From Acanthornis magna (taxonomy: Eukaryota; Chordata; Aves; Passeriformes; Acanthizidae), in contig JAWUZG010000056.1 of assembly GCA_036785705.1 (NCBI GenBank), positions 12,014,501 to 12,078,500 on the forward strand: a DNA stretch of 64,000 nt, in the 5' to 3' direction. The notes beneath the pieces were generated by a model. The model ran no database searches and was not told where the DNA came from. It worked only from the letters and a program-made list of their open reading frames with translations. Shown here piece by piece: positions 13,687 to 27,030 of the stretch. How positions within the stretch are numbered: the first letter of the stretch is position 1; every line of letters begins with the position of its first letter. A program made the position numbers and the translations under genes.

Positions 13687-16600
13687 GATGGGTCTGTGAT
13701 AAAAGCTGGTGTGATCTCAGGCTGCAACTCAAGGTTTATTCAGTGTAACTGAGGAGCTGCTCATACTGTTACACAAGTGAGATCTCCTGGAGACTGCTCT
13801 GTGGTTTTGGTCACCCTTTCTCAAGGAAAAGAGACTTAAATAGGCTGATAACGAAAATAGAGAGCCATTTTCTATGTGTCTATTACAGTGGCTGTTCTTG
13901 CATTGATCACCAAGTGCGAGCATCAGTTGTGCTGGGTCTGAAATCAGAAGCAAAATAGCCTCGCTGCCAGAACTCTGCCTGAGCAATATAGCTGCATCAC
14001 TTCTGGGACGTGAGTTAGTGTCTCTTCAGGGCACTTGAGACAATTTGCCTTGCACTTCACAGGTACAGATGTGTTGCCTCAGAAGAGCTGGCATCACGTA
14101 GCTTGTAAATGATAGCTGGGTGGGCCTGGATCCTGCTTGTAAAGGAGGGAGGGAGAAGTGCCAGGAAAGAAAAAGAGCTCCCTAAGCAAAGTCAGTTTTG
14201 ACACAAGAGAAGATGGCTATAAAATGCAAGTGAGTACATTTGGGTAAGGAATGAGAAGTGCAACATTTCAGTCTGAGTTGGGAGGGCAAAGCCCTTGTTA
14301 CTACCAAGGTAGAATTTGCTTGGTCTGTAGAAGGCATGGTGTAATTCAGCTCTGCAGTGCAAGAGTTGGACCAGCAGGATCCTTCTAACATACAAGAAGT
14401 ATGAGAAGGAAGTGAGTATTTAAACAAACATGCCCTACCCTCCATCCTCCACCCAAAAAATAAGTGACAACATCATCTGTGTTAGTGATGCATCTCATAT
14501 GGTCTCGATTAGCAGTTGGACATGAGTCTAAGTGGATCTGCACGTGGTGAGCTCCTCAGGATTTGTGAAGTACGGTAATGCTCTTGGAGCTATTGGGTCT
14601 TGCAGAAGAGCAGCTTGTCTTAGTAATTACTGAGGAATGCCACAGGAATATGTACTTAGAGATGTGCAAGGAGGAATAAACAGCAATCCACTGACTGTAA
14701 TTCATACCTCAACGCCTGCCTGAGGAGACCAGGGCAGGGCTGGGAGCTGTCACAGCTGTATTTGGTGTGAACCAGGCGCCCGTGCTCCTGCCGGGTTAAT
14801 GAACCGAGGCAGAGGAGGAGGGAAGGTCTCAGTCTGCGGCAGCAAGTGGGAGGATATAAGAATTCTAGGGCAAGCAAAACCCTGGAAGGAAAAGAGGGGG
14901 AGCTAGTTGAGATGCTGAAGGACATGAGAGGGACATAAGTTTCAGGGGTGGAGTTTCTCCGCTTGGTTGGTTTGCTTTCCTGTGCAACCACTGCCAATTT
15001 TGCAATCACAGCTTGACTCCTTGAGCTTTCAGAATAAGGTGCATTTCTGTTTTGTTTTTTTAAGTGGGTTCAAGTGAACCCAGCCAGTGCAAAGTTACAC
15101 TATTCTTTCTAAAGCAATAGGGAACCAAAGAAAATATTTTTCCTGGTGTATCTTTGAGTTGCCTGTAAACCAAGACTCATTAGTCACTTCTAGGAGCAAG
15201 GGTGCAACTCACGCTAAGTTGAAAAATCAGAGAGAAAAGGGGAAAAGCCATTTCTGCAAATCCCTGAGAAGGGAGGGGTTTGTGCAGTTTAAAGGACTCA
15301 AAAACCCTTGTTGACCTGTGCACCTAATTGTTATTTCTTTGCATTGCACTCTACATAAAGCAGCTGCTGGCTTGGGGGATTATCCTATATATGTGTGTGC
15401 ATGTGTATTTCCACTGCTCTTTTTTGTGTCTCTCTCTTTATGGGTGTAGTGTGTCTCTGTTAAATAATGAACCAAAGCATATCCTGCTCAGGAAACTCAT
15501 GGGCTTTGTTTGAGAGGCTGGAATACAGGTTGTGGATTGTATTTACAGTCTAGGGTTATGTCACTGGGGAGGGGAGGGTCTTGGCCATGGGGAGACCCCC
15601 AGACCCCCACGCACCAGTGCTGAGTCAGGGAAATTCATGCCTGGCCATGTGACTGGGAACAAGCTCAGGTCTTTTTCTGTCTCTTCTAGAACGCTGCCCA
15701 CATGGCTTTGAGTGTCAGGTCAAAAATAACCTTGACTTTTTTTAGCAAACACAATCAATAAAACAAGAGCCAATCTGGCCGTCGCCTCCTTCCCAGCTGT
15801 GGTTGCTCCATAACTCCTGGCTCGGGACTGCTCCATCCCTCCCTGAAGGTCATTGCTTGGATGCTGTAGCTTCCAGCATGCTCTGGTGGTAAACCCAAGC
15901 CATCCCATTCCTCCTTCCCATGTTCTTTCTTGCTCTTGGAGGACTCTCACTTTGCTGTGTAGGAGTTGCAGATGGGAAATGTTTTGAGTCTGTGTTTCTG
16001 TCCTTGCTCAGTCCTGCAGTCTTGTGGCCCAGGACCTGAGCTGGAAGCCTTGCCTTGACTCCAGAGGGTTTCACTGAGTTCTTGGGTTCCTGACTGACTC
16101 CTCCCAGTCTGTGTTTTGTTCTGGAAATGATCACAGGGGCCTTAGACATTGGCAGGAAATGCAAAGTGGCTTTAATAATGTCCTATTTCTCGTTCTGTCT
16201 GGGACACTGGTGATCCGAGCCGATGAGCAGGGCACTGGGGATGAACCGTGACTTCCCCTGTCATGCAGGAGCAGTTGGGATTTTGTGCCGTGTCCTTAGA
16301 CTAACCCTTCTGGGCATGCAGACAAATTGTGGAACATGTGGAAAGCAGAGGTGACTCTTGTGGGTCTCTGCTTTTCTTGGATCTGCATGGTGAGAACAGA
16401 GAAATACAATGAGATTTAGTCCAGGCTTTGTGTTTTACTCTTTTTGAGCTGGATGTTATTTGGGGTGTGGCTCAAGTAGATTCATGTACTTCTGTCACGC
16501 TAATTAATCTGTTCTTGTGCAAGCACAAGGCATAGAAAATGCTGGAGGAGGAACATGTAGCTCCTGTGACTGCTCTGGAAGTGGTTTAAGATCCCTCTTC

Positions 16601-17698
16601 TGCTTGCTCACCCTCACCATGTGGGGTCCTGCAACCTTCTTTCCGACAACCACAGGATCACAGGATAGTTCTCAGTGGTTTCTCATCCCTCCAACCCTTC
16701 ATCACTTGGACATGATTTCCCTCTCCAGGGTCCAGTCCAAAGCCAACTATTGCATCAAGGCAGATGTGAGCTTGGGTGCACATGTTCAGTGACTTCAAAG
16801 TTGGGCTTCTTTCACATATCGTCCAAGGGGACCTGCCAGATGTTTCTCCCCCTCTCAGTTGACTTTTAGAGAGGACTACCTCCACCTGCTCCTCAGCAAA
16901 GACCCTCCTGAAAATGGTTGCGCTTTCTGGTGGGAGTGTGTCTGAGTTTAATCTGGGAGAAAGCCAGAAGTGGCCAAAGACTGCCTGGGAGATGAGGACT
17001 GAGCTCCTTTCACACCACGCAGCATTGCAGCCTCGTAGCAGAGGCTTGGGGCCACAGCCAGGCAGCCACACTGCTGCCAGCATCACTCCTGTGCTGCCGA
17101 TAACAGGGGACCCTGTTCTCTGGGGCTGCTGATCTGTCACCTTCCCCCGCCTCTAATATTTACTGGAAACGATCCTGTGGTGACAGATCTATTTCTGTTT
17201 TTGTTCTCTATAACATACCTGCCAGATTGCCCCAGGCGACTGAGGAATTTGTAATAAAGGCAATGTTTCCAAACTAAGCTTGGTGCTCTCCTGCCAGCAG
17301 TGCTTCCAGCCAGCAAAGACTAGGGCCCTGTTTATCCACCCCAGTTAGAGACTGGGTAAATATATGACTTTTTTCATTTAGACCCTAAGTTCTTGTTGGG
17401 AGGTTTTATTTGCTTTCACTCTTTTTGCATGACCCGTTTCAATTGTGTCTTTGTTCACTGATGTGTGCAGTGAGGGGCGAGGACTTCAGGCTTAGGCGAG
17501 GATATTCAGTGGCTTGGTTGCACATTCTGCACTCGAAAGTGTGGGTAAATCCATGTTATTCGACTTTTCCAAAATGCTGGGAAAACAGAATGGGGCTGGG
17601 TGGTAGGGTGTGACATCCTCCCTCTGTGTGCTGTCCCTGGCATGGGCTCAGCAGCCATCTGGTTGTGCCACAGCTGAGCCTTTCCTTCTTCTCCACAG

Positions 17699-17773
17699 AC
17701 ACATAGAGAACTGGAAGAACTTGCAGACACTGAACGCCGTTGACATGGAGCTGTACACGGGACTCCAGAGGCT
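17699..17773 (+). CDS. NTRK3: NTRK3 exon, LRR 1 region
   Basis: This 75-nt exon encodes HIENWKNLQTLNAVDMELYT and then GLQR, with a split codon at each end. It is the first LRR-type segment of the TrkC ectodomain, following the N-terminal cysteine cap, which is encoded upstream of the window. The acceptor is a pyrimidine stretch ending in CACAG at 17698; the donor is CT|GTGAGT at 17774. The first base is the third base of a codon (Ile expected from the family). Its last two bases, CT, join the G of the next exon to give Leu. Like the next two LRR exons it is a multiple of three and phase-symmetric, the usual exon-per-repeat layout of Trk genes. ELYTGLQRL matches TrkC and not TrkA or TrkB. Confidence 0.96.
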
Positions 17774-18224
17774 GTGAGTATGTCCTGTGCATCGGGGAGG
17801 GCAATGGGCCTTGGGCAGCCCCTTCCTTCCAGCTGGGCCATGGCTTCCTTCCCTCTGCAGCCTCCACATTGCTAATTTAAGCTGCTGGGCCTACCATGTT
17901 TTGCTGTGAGACTCCACAAAATGGAGATGAAATGCTTTTTGGTCTTGGCTGGGTCTGTGAGAAGGAGGATTGCTAGCTCCTGACAGCTCTGTCAACACAC
18001 ATCAGCCCTGACCTCTCCTCTCCCCTGCTGTTCTGGTTCTGGGCTTATGTGTTGCACTGACTCATTTCAGCCCCACAATGTAAAATTCCAGCTGTCTCCA
18101 CCAATCCTTCATTGCGGGGCTGTTGGTCCTCATTTAGTGCAGTTACCATCACGGTGCTGCTGCGCAATAAGGGAATTGCATCTCCCTGCACAGCTCTCTG
18201 AGCATGGAGAGAGGTCAGTTTTGT

Positions 18225-18310
18225 GCGTCATGGAGGGGAAACTGAGGTCCATGAGATTGAAGGGACTGTCCAGATGCTTGGGAAGCCTGGCCAAGCAAGG
18301 ATGCCACCCA
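18225..18310 (-). mobile_element. Possible MIR core, reverse
   Basis: GGGGAAACTGAGGTCCATGA, then GGGACTGTCCAGATGCTTGG, is reminiscent of the reverse MIR core (GAAACTGAGGC... GTGACTTGCCCA). Weak. Confidence 0.28.
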
Positions 18311-18590
18311 ATCTCTTAATTCCCCCTCCTACATCCCCTGGGTCTGTGAGCGCCCTGGATGCTGCTTGTGTGAGATGCAGAGTGTTGCTCAGGGCTAATC
18401 ACGGAGTCTAATAATGTGTTTCACTGGGAGCTTTACATTAAGTACAGCTCCCATGTGGGCTGGAGGAGGAGTATGGGGCTGAGCACTCAGAAACCGAATT
18501 CCAGCAAGATGCACTTTTAACACACAACCTCCTTGTAAGCAGGCTGGCTGCTCTCACCTCACCTGACAAAGCAGCAGGGACAGCAGATAT

Positions 18591-18760
18591 TCACAGAATC
18601 ACAGAACACGCTGAGTTGGAAGGGACCTACAAAGATCATCAGATTCAACTCCTGGCCTTGCACAGGACCATCCCCAGTAGTCACACCTTGTGCTTGAGAG
18701 TACTGGTAAATCCTGGTTATAGTGCTGATAGAGCTTTTCCAAACTAGGCTGTGAAAAGGA
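18591..18760 (-). mobile_element. CR1 LINE 3' fragment
   Basis: The fragment begins TCACAGAATCACAGAA and continues GAGTTGGAAGGGACCT, the reverse complement of the 3' end of a CR1 non-LTR retrotransposon. Further text, GCACAGGACCATCCCC and AGTCACACCTTGTGC, is typical of the CR1 3' region. It is 5'-truncated and somewhat diverged, so it is a dead copy. The right edge is approximate. Confidence 0.88.
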
Positions 18761-19184
18761 CTCTTCTCCCGTCAAGATCCAGAATCCCCTATGGAAAATA
18801 CCCTTCCTTATCAGAGCTGCACGCAGCAGGGTTTTTTGTTGTATATGAAGATGGGAGATGACTTTGCTGGGGGTTAGGTTTGCTGTGCAGTGCTGTTTGT
18901 GAAGATGGAGGGAGAGGAGAAGAGCAGGAGATGGTTGTGCCACCTGAGCAAACCTCACCCAGCAGCCGCTCTGTGCTGAGCCTGTGCTGCGTTACCACAT
19001 CAGATGAAGACAAACCTGATTTCCTTTTTGCTTGTAGCTCATCCAGGCTGCCTGAGGAGAGATGTGCCTCCTGGGAATGGGGTGGGTGGAGCCGAGGGCT
19101 CTCAGCTCACCTCATGTGCTGAGCAGGGGTTTAGAGCAATTGTCTGCCTTGACTCCATTGCTGCCCTTCTGCGTTTCTCTGCAG

Positions 19185-19256
19185 GACAATCAGGAACTCA
19201 GGACTACGAAACATCCAGCCACGAGCCTTTGCCAAGAACCCTCACCTGCACTACAT
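19185..19256 (+). CDS. NTRK3: NTRK3 exon, LRR 2
   Basis: This 72-nt exon encodes TIRNSGLRNIQPRAFAKNPH and then LHY, giving one leucine-rich repeat with the xxLxxIxxxAFxxxxxLxxI spacing. The LRR block (d2) lies between two cysteine-rich caps in Trk receptors. It contributes to the PTP-sigma-binding face of TrkC and supports the fold rather than binding neurotrophin directly (family knowledge). The acceptor is TCTGCAG ending at 19184, and the donor is AT|GTAAGT at 19257. The leading G completes Leu from the previous exon; the trailing AT joins A to give Ile. It follows the previous exon after an intron of only 1411 bp. Confidence 0.96.
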
Positions 19257-22200
19257 GTAAGTGCCAGCGGCTCCTGTCCCCTTTTCCCCCTGCTCCCTAG
19301 GGAAATGTGATTCCCAAGGCAGATCCTCGAAGTGTCTGTGGGGGACACCAAGGAGAGGGAAGGGGAATGCTGATGGGCAAAGAGAGGCAGCGGTGGGAAA
19401 GGGCAGGGGATGGAAAAGCAAATGCACAGGGAAGTGGAATGGGCTGCAGTGCCGGATGGGGAGAGTTCCTGCTGCGACGCTGAGGGGTTTGGGTTCTCAA
19501 GAGGTGCCCTGGCTTTGATGGCCTCTCTAATGAGCACTCGCATCATTAGCAGCCTGGTGGCTGCTGCACATTGCCCTTTCTGCGGAGTTTGGGGGTGGCT
19601 GCCCGCCCGCCCCAGCACACAGCCAGAGCCTGCCCTGCTCGTTAGTTTTAAACCAAAGGCTGCTTTTCTGACATGAATCCTGGGGTGTTGGGGCTACCAA
19701 CTCTGCTCTAATTATTGACTTCTTAAACTGGTGTCTGCAGTGGGCCTGAGGTGGGGATGTTTTGTGCCCGAGAGGCTGGAGCCCTGTTATCCTGGAACAT
19801 TGCACAAATGTCCAGCTGCTGGGGCATCGTTAGCTGGCGAGTAGTGTCACGGGGAATTTCCACATCCTTGAGGCCAAGGGCACTGGTTTCTTTTCTAGGT
19901 GTGTATTTACTTCTCCCAAGGTGATAAAGCAAAGCCTGAATTTCAGGCCACTGTTCAAGGTGCTTAGTGGGCTTGAAATATTTTGTCCAAGTGACTGTGT
20001 CTAAGATCAAACCCCTCTCTGCTCCACTGTAGATATGAAAGGTGAAAAGGGGTTGCTGAGCTTGGCCTTGGGCATGGGCTGGATGGTGGCTCTGTTTATC
20101 CCTGCTTTTTGGAAAGCAGTGCTAGTGGCTTCTTCTGGGAAAAAGTGCATCCATTTGAGTGTGTGGGTGCACTGGGCCAGCGATACAGACTTGTTCCTGG
20201 GGCAAGGAGATAGATGTGACCTGCAGAGAAGGATAGATTTGTCTTTTGATGTCTGCTCAGAGATGATGTGAACTGAAAAACCCCAAAAGCTTCCTTTTTG
20301 GAAAACCATTTACAGTTGCTAAGTGACAGTAAAGTACTTGCTAAATAGAAGATCTGCAGTACCAAAGGGCATGAATAGTTGAGGGCATAGTGAACATGCA
20401 CTGAGCCTTTTTGAGCTTAAAGAATTGCATATTTTCATAATAAGCTCTCGTTAATGCTGACCACTGGGATTTTCCTGATTTCTGCTCTTTGTTATTTTGA
20501 TTTGTCGCATTTGTTTTGTGTTTTCTGTAGTTGTTTGTTCCTGGGAAGCGTTCTCTCTGAACCACTCTCAATAGATTTTTTTTTTGAGGGTTGTTTGTCA
20601 ATTGTGCAGTTGCTGTTTATGTATCTAGCAGATAAAATGAATAACATTTGATTCCTGATGAAATTAGTTTGGATGTCGTAGGAGTTTAGCAGGCCATGTA
20701 TGCTTGCTTTGAGGCTGAATATGCCATTAATGTGTACACAGGCAATTGTTGCTGCTTTTCCCCAAAGTGTTTGTTTTTGTCTTTTGGAATTACTTTTGTG
20801 AGTGGAAAAAACCCCACATCCATCTTGTGTCAAGAGTTAGGATTGGTACGTGGTGATGAAATATGTGTTTGTTTACTGCTTGGGCCGTGTAAGATTGATC
20901 ATGTTCCTAACATCTTTCTTCCCTCGCCTTTTGGAGCTCGAGGCGAGTAAGTATATTATTTGGTTGGCGTTTGCCAGTGGGTTTTGATGCCGTTCCTGGG
21001 ACTTGGCAGTGTGGATGTTTGCGAGGTGGATGTTCCCCGCGGGGGTTGCTGGGCAGCCGAGGATGGAGACCTGGTGCTTGCAGGGGTGGTGACTCCCTGC
21101 TGCTTCCCGAAGGCTCTCAGATCACGATGCCACTGCTCCCTTGCAGCCAGGCAGCTTTTCCTGGGTGGCTCCTGAGGCTCTGCGTGACCTGGCAGGTGCC
21201 TGGTGCCACCCGGGATCCCCTCCTTGGCCTCAGCACTCTGCCAGCACATCGAGGTGCCTCCTTGGCTGCCCTGCAGCCTCCCTGGGAGCTCAGCTCGAGT
21301 GCCTGACATTTTCCGCAGCCTCCGCACGTAGGAGCCCGGGATGAAAGGATTAATGGAAATGTCACTCTGCTGTAAGTCCTGGGCTGCTGTAACCAGGTAT
21401 AGCAGCGGGTGGGAGTGAAGGACACTGTCCCAGTCCCCTCGTGGTGGGGCTGCATGCAGGGCTGGGACCATGGGATGGTGCTTAAGGCTTGCTGAGTTAC
21501 TGCTATGCATTTTCGCGGTGCTCTGGTTTTCCTTCTCCTTTGATAGCTGTTTGGATGGTTGCTGGTGGAGCTGAGTCAATAAGATGACAAATGTGTCTAA
21601 TAAATGACAGAGTGGTTTCACTGCCAGGGAGGGTTAGCACAGCGTGGTGGGGACCCTGGGCTGGACTTTTGCAGGGTGTTACGAGCTGGCTCTGAGAGTT
21701 TTTTTTCACTTGCAGCTCATGTACAAGTTCTGAGGTCTCCAAAGCTTATTTCCACCCGCCACACACCTCCCTTCCCATCCTGGGTTAAATCGACGTTTCC
21801 TGCTGAACTGAGTTTTTTCCCAGTGCCTTTCATCAAGGTTTCCTCCTCTCAGATGGGCCAGATAGCTCTGCCTTCTCCCAGTAACATCTATTTCTGGCCC
21901 TTCCTCTGTGCACGCGCTTGTCTTCAGACCCCAGCTGTGCAATCACAAGCAGATCACATATCCCAGCTCTAACTGCAGGAGCTCAGGTTTGTTGTGAGGG
22001 TTTGGGTGAAGCTTAGCTCGGTTTTTCCCCCTTCCCCATCACAGAGTCAGGCAGGAAAGGCGGGAAACCCATGAAGGGAATTTTCAGCATTCAGCTGCTC
22101 AAGTGGTGGACCTCAGCATGTTCCAAAGTGCAGCCTGGCAGGGCCATTTCTATCCTTTTAAGGTTTGAATTTAGCTGTATTAAGTGCACGGGGCTTGAAG

Positions 22201-25200
22201 CCAGCCTAATCAGTGGAGGAGAGGTGGGTGACTGAGAGCCAGAGGTGTAGATCTAGAAACAGCTTTGGTTTCCTCTTCCTTCTCCTTGAATGAGGACAAT
22301 TAGGGCTCCGTGGCCTGTCTGATCATTGGTGATGTGAAGCCTATCGCTGCTACAGAGACAATCCAAAATATAGCAGTGTATTTTGCAATGTGGATCTACC
22401 TCTTCAGCTGCTGGTTGGGCTGAGGTTGAGTCCTTCTAAAACAAATGCTGGCTGGGTGCTAAATAGGGGTGGGTGTGTGTCTGATCTAAGCTGAGTATCT
22501 TCCGGTGTCACTTTGTGCCCTTGCTTGAGATCATCTCACTAGCAGAAGGTGTATTGGTGGGCTCCTGGTCCAATTTCTGCACATCTTTGACAGCACTTTG
22601 GCCATTACAGGGATGGTCCTGGACAATCCCTGTGAGGAGAAGGCTGAGCCCTTGTAGCCAGAGTTTCTGGATGTTGCTGCTAGCAGGTGACGCAGCTGAA
22701 CAGAGAAAATGTTTTGTGTTGACAGAAAAGCTCAGTCTTTGGCTTGAGGCTGTACAAGAAAACTTTAGGATGGTATGGTTCCTAAATCTGAGACATATAA
22801 ACCATCTGAATACATGTTTACTGTGTTGCTGTGTTTAGCACAGCTTACTGAGCAAAGAGCCTTGCATGCTCTCACTCTCCCTGTCCTCCTAATGACGCTG
22901 GGAATCTTTGGCCAATTTATTTGAACTTGATAGAGGGCTGCGAGTCAGGAGGTTATCAACTTCCTACGCATATCATGAAAATAGACAGAGTAAAGAGAAG
23001 CTGTTGCAGTGCCTTGTGGAGAAGAATTCAGCATTAACATGTTCCTCATTAGGCACTGGGAGGTCCACAGGAGAATTATGCACCAGGAATTGGTGCACAG
23101 GGGAGGACAGGACCTTCCCTGGCTGTGGGACAGAAGAGCTGTGCATGCAGGGTCTGTGCCTGCAGCCAGACAAGTTGATATTTGCAGTGCCTGAGTCACC
23201 CTTTACTGGGAGCAGGTACTTAAGAGGCTGTGATTCCCTCTAAATGTTTTCCTGGGCGGCTGCGTACTCAACCAGCCAGTCGGGAGGCACTGCCTTGTAT
23301 TTGCAGAGGGTAATTGTGCACACCTTATTTATTGTGTAGTAAAGAAAACAAATTAAGGCTGTGTAATTACAGAGACAGGCATGCTTTTAAATAAGGCTTA
23401 AGTAGTCAGATTTCTATTCAGAAAATTAATAATTGCCATTTCTGTCTGCATCAGAGGCTCTTCTTAAACTGTCTTCTGGAGGTTTATACATGCTCTAAAT
23501 TAGTTTGTGGGCCAGCCCAGACACAGCTTCTATCAAAGAGCACTTTCTCTGCTCTGCCTGCCAGAGTGAGGACAGGGCTGAAGATTGAGCTTTCCCTTCC
23601 AGTCTTCACCCAAAAGTCTTAAAAATGGAGACCCTGGGCGGGTTTGTGCTGAGTGTAATTGCTTCTGAGTATGGTGTGGTCAGGTCACCAGCTCCACTGA
23701 CATTTTTATCTGTGTGATCACGTTGGTCTCTTTCTCCCCAAAATGAGGCTTGGGATATAACTGGAAGGTGCTGGTAAGAATGCTGCAGGAATCTGCTTTG
23801 CCTGCTGAAGGATTGAGCTGGCTGGTCAATGGGTTTATCTTCACAGAAAAATCTGAGCTGTGATTAATCTGGAGCTTCCCAAAACGTCCTTTGTAGGTTG
23901 TGATGTTTGCTGAGGATGGAGTTGGCTTCAGTGTCCTGGTTTGGTTCAAGGCAGTTGTGTAGTGTCAAATGAAATGGTACCTTGGTATTGAATGTAGTTT
24001 GTAGCTTTGACATGAGGATTCCCAGAGTCATGTTACAGATTTAGGTTTAGACAGGAAAGATACAAGGCTGCATCCCCTGAAAATTGCAGGGGCTGATGGA
24101 GTATGAAGTTGGTGAGTTGCCCTCTGCCCTCTTCAGTGCTGTTTCAGGACAGGACTTGTAGCCATCCAGAAACTGAGGCCTGTGTGCTTTCAGAGGGCTG
24201 CAGGCAACCCTCTTGCAAGACTGGCAAGCTTTGCTTTCTTTGCTCTGTGTGCCTGGGAGCTTGATTGAGATCTTACACTAAATAAAGAAACAAACACAGT
24301 ACCAGATGCTGAATTATTCCAAGTGGAACACTGTTTCCTCTCGGTCATGCCTTGAGGGTCACTTTCCCCTGCTCGGTGGTTAATAATCTATTGTCTTGCT
24401 CTGAAAGAGCCATTCTTAGATATGAATCAGGGTTAAACTCTCTCTTTTGCTCCATTCCATAACCAGCTCCAGGCCCTGTGCCTGCCTGCAACCTTCTGCT
24501 TGATTCTGAATGTCCTATTACCCTCTCTCCTCCTTCCTGATGGTTTTCTTCCTGCTTTGTCCTTTCACCACTGCGCTGCTGTCATACCCATCCTGACAGT
24601 CTCCTCCTAACCCAAAGTGCTGTGTGTTAATTGCTCTGGGTTTCTCATCCGTGCTCCTGAGTCAGAGCAGCCTCACGAGGTCGTGTGTCTCAGCTGGGCA
24701 CAGTGTATGACAATGTGTGAGCTCTCGGTTCACTGGGAAGCTGGAGTAAAATTCATTTACCTGAACCACCTCCTTGATCGTTTAATGTGTTTTATTTTGC
24801 ATTTCCTAAATAGGAACCTGATTTCTCCATGAATATAGGCAAAATAAGAAGTATGAGAGAGAGTTTTAAACAGCCTCTAAGTTATATTAGGTGAATATTC
24901 CTTTACTATCCCTGACCAGTCAGGCAGCTTGGAGCAGTTCCTGCTCCAGCCCCTTCCAAGATCAAATCTCTGTGCTGCAATTTACTCAGGGAGGCATTTT
25001 CCCCCATATGTCTCTAGTTCTATAAAATTCTGGGCATGCCTATAGCACAGCCACTAAAATAAACAGCTGTAACATCTCCTCTGCTTCCATAAACTTTCCT
25101 GTTCTGCTCCCCATCTGCTTTGTCCCCTGGATGCCGGTGTAGTGCAGGTCCTTGCTGATATGCTAATCGGCAGCAGGGGTTTGATGGCATGTTTATTCCC

Positions 25201-27030
25201 AGTTTCCTGCCGCAGGTGACTGATAAGCAGTTAACTGCAGCTACTCCTTTTGCTGCAGTGGCAGAGGTAGCTCCTGCATTTTACCAGCCATTGTGCATGA
25301 GGCCAGAGGAGAGACCAGTTCCCTCCAGGACTGTGGCTTTCCTTCAGGCTGGGTTGAAATCATTTGACCTGCATTCAGCAGGCTGGGTAACAAATTCCTG
25401 GCTGCAGGCTGCTTTGCTTGCCTGTGGAGAGGGTTTATTGTGCTGTGATAGAAAGGGGAGCGGTGAGTTTGTGACTGATGTACTCAAGTGGGACTTGAGA
25501 GAGTTTCCAACTCAAGCACTTCATGCTTGGTGCCAAGATTTGTCCTGCTTCAGCTCCCCATCTTAAAACCTGGAATAACATTTGTTTTCTCTGCTTTTAT
25601 TTGATCTATTTGACGCATAACACCTTCTATGATTTCTAAGGAAAGCTGGCCTTGATTTGTGGGATGCTGTTGCAATGTAAGATGAGTTACAGTAACTCTG
25701 TCACAAATAAGTTTTGCTCACTCAGATTCTCATGTAATATCTACCGCTCTGGTACCTGGGCTCTTGGGATTTTACTGTGATTTTGTCTCTCCTTCCTTCC
25801 TTTGAAATGTTAAGATGTTCTTTCCAGCTACGTTGTGAGAGTTATTTCCCTTTCTGAAATTTGATCAGTTGTGTTTTGAGTGACATGTGAAATGGGCAGC
25901 TGCGGTTTTTGCAAAGGTCCTGGTTTTTGTTTGTTTTTTACAAGGTTGGAATAAACTGTGAACTTCAGACAAATTGGGGAGTTTGGGGGAGGTCAGACTC
26001 TGCTAGTCTGTGCTCTGCAACCATGGCCTGATGGATGTCACGGTGAGCTTCACCTCCGAAGCAAGCACAACATCTTGGATATGATGCTGAAAATGAGATG
26101 TAGTTGTGTGTTGGTTAAACCTCACTACATCTGAGACCACCAGAATGAGCTGATTTCTGGAGTTTTGGGCATGACAAGGAATGGATCTTGTTTCTAGACT
26201 TCTGAGATCCCTGGAGGTGCTCAGAAAGAGCCTCTGACTGTCCCTCTTGCTTCCTCCCCAAATCCTGTGGTGCAGAGCATTTCTTACCTGCCCATGCTGG
26301 TGGACAGGGGTTGCACAGGGAGGAGGAACCCTCCCTGGGAGAGGGTACCTGAGGACATGGAAACCTGCTTGAAAGTTGCTGGGGGAGAGAACAATCATGG
26401 CAGGATGTGTGGAAGTTACATGGCCACAGGAGTTATCTCTTCTGGGATTTTTCTTTCCATGATCCTGGTTTACTAACAGTATGATTGCGGGGCTGGTTTT
26501 CCCTTTTTGATGTACTGGCAATAAGCACCAGGGCAGAAAAATAGAAACATTAAAATCATATGCTATTTGAGCAATAAGATACGACAGGGCATGAATGATG
26601 GGACATTAATTCATGATGGTGTGTGACAAGGCAGGAATTTAAATGTCGTAAGTTAGGCACTCATGAGTTTTATTGGAATTATAAAATTTTATTAGAATAC
26701 TGGTCGAGGGGCGGAGTTTCCCACTAACCCCCTCCCCTTATTTGTATTTGGGAAGGGGTGAGCTGTGAATTACATCGAATGCAAGAGGCTGTGGGGTGTT
26801 TCCAGGGCTGCCAGCGAGAGCCAGAGGCGTGTCTCCCCGGGGAGCTGTGGGTGACCGTGCCTTTAGCCGTGCTAGTGCCTGAGGATGGCCGTGTTTCATG
26901 CCTGAGGTCATGCTCGGCCATTCCCGGGACTGCTTCCCCGGGAGCTGTGCCGGTGTCCGGCGGGGCGCGGCCGTGCCCTGCGCCCCGGGGGCCGCGCTTC
27001 AGCACCACGGACAGAGCCGGCGGCTCCATC

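Larger units (their letters stand above)
1..17698 (+). other. NTRK3: Intron upstream of the first LRR exon (partial)
   Basis: At least 17.7 kb of intron. I looked for the signal-peptide and N-cap exon (CPANC, NCKKP-like and ITDISRNITSI text) and did not find it, so it lies before base 1. The segment holds a 21-bp doublet at 1180-1221, an AT-rich simple stretch at 9269-9335, an AT/TG stretch at 12176-12231 and a 61-bp doublet at 13565-13686. Several A/T-rich blocks look unlike their surroundings (about 1640-1860, 2510-2680 and 11420-11790). Open frames of 200-256 codons on the minus strand near 4.3-6.5 kb look like compositional shadows. Confidence 0.85.
17774..19184 (+). other. NTRK3: Intron between LRR exons 1 and 2
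   Basis: A 1411-bp GT-AG intron. It contains a minus-strand CR1 3' fragment at 18591-18760 and, with low confidence, a reverse MIR-like stretch at about 18225-18310. Nothing else recognisable. Confidence 0.9.

Noticed and set aside
16640..16840. CACAGGATCACAGGAT suggested another CR1 end
   Set aside because: The following bases do not follow any CR1 3' consensus I know (no TTGGAAGGGACC-type core).
1..17698. Search for the NTRK3 start codon and signal-peptide exon
   Set aside because: No segment encodes the expected CPANC cap or the ITDISRNITSI end; it must lie upstream.
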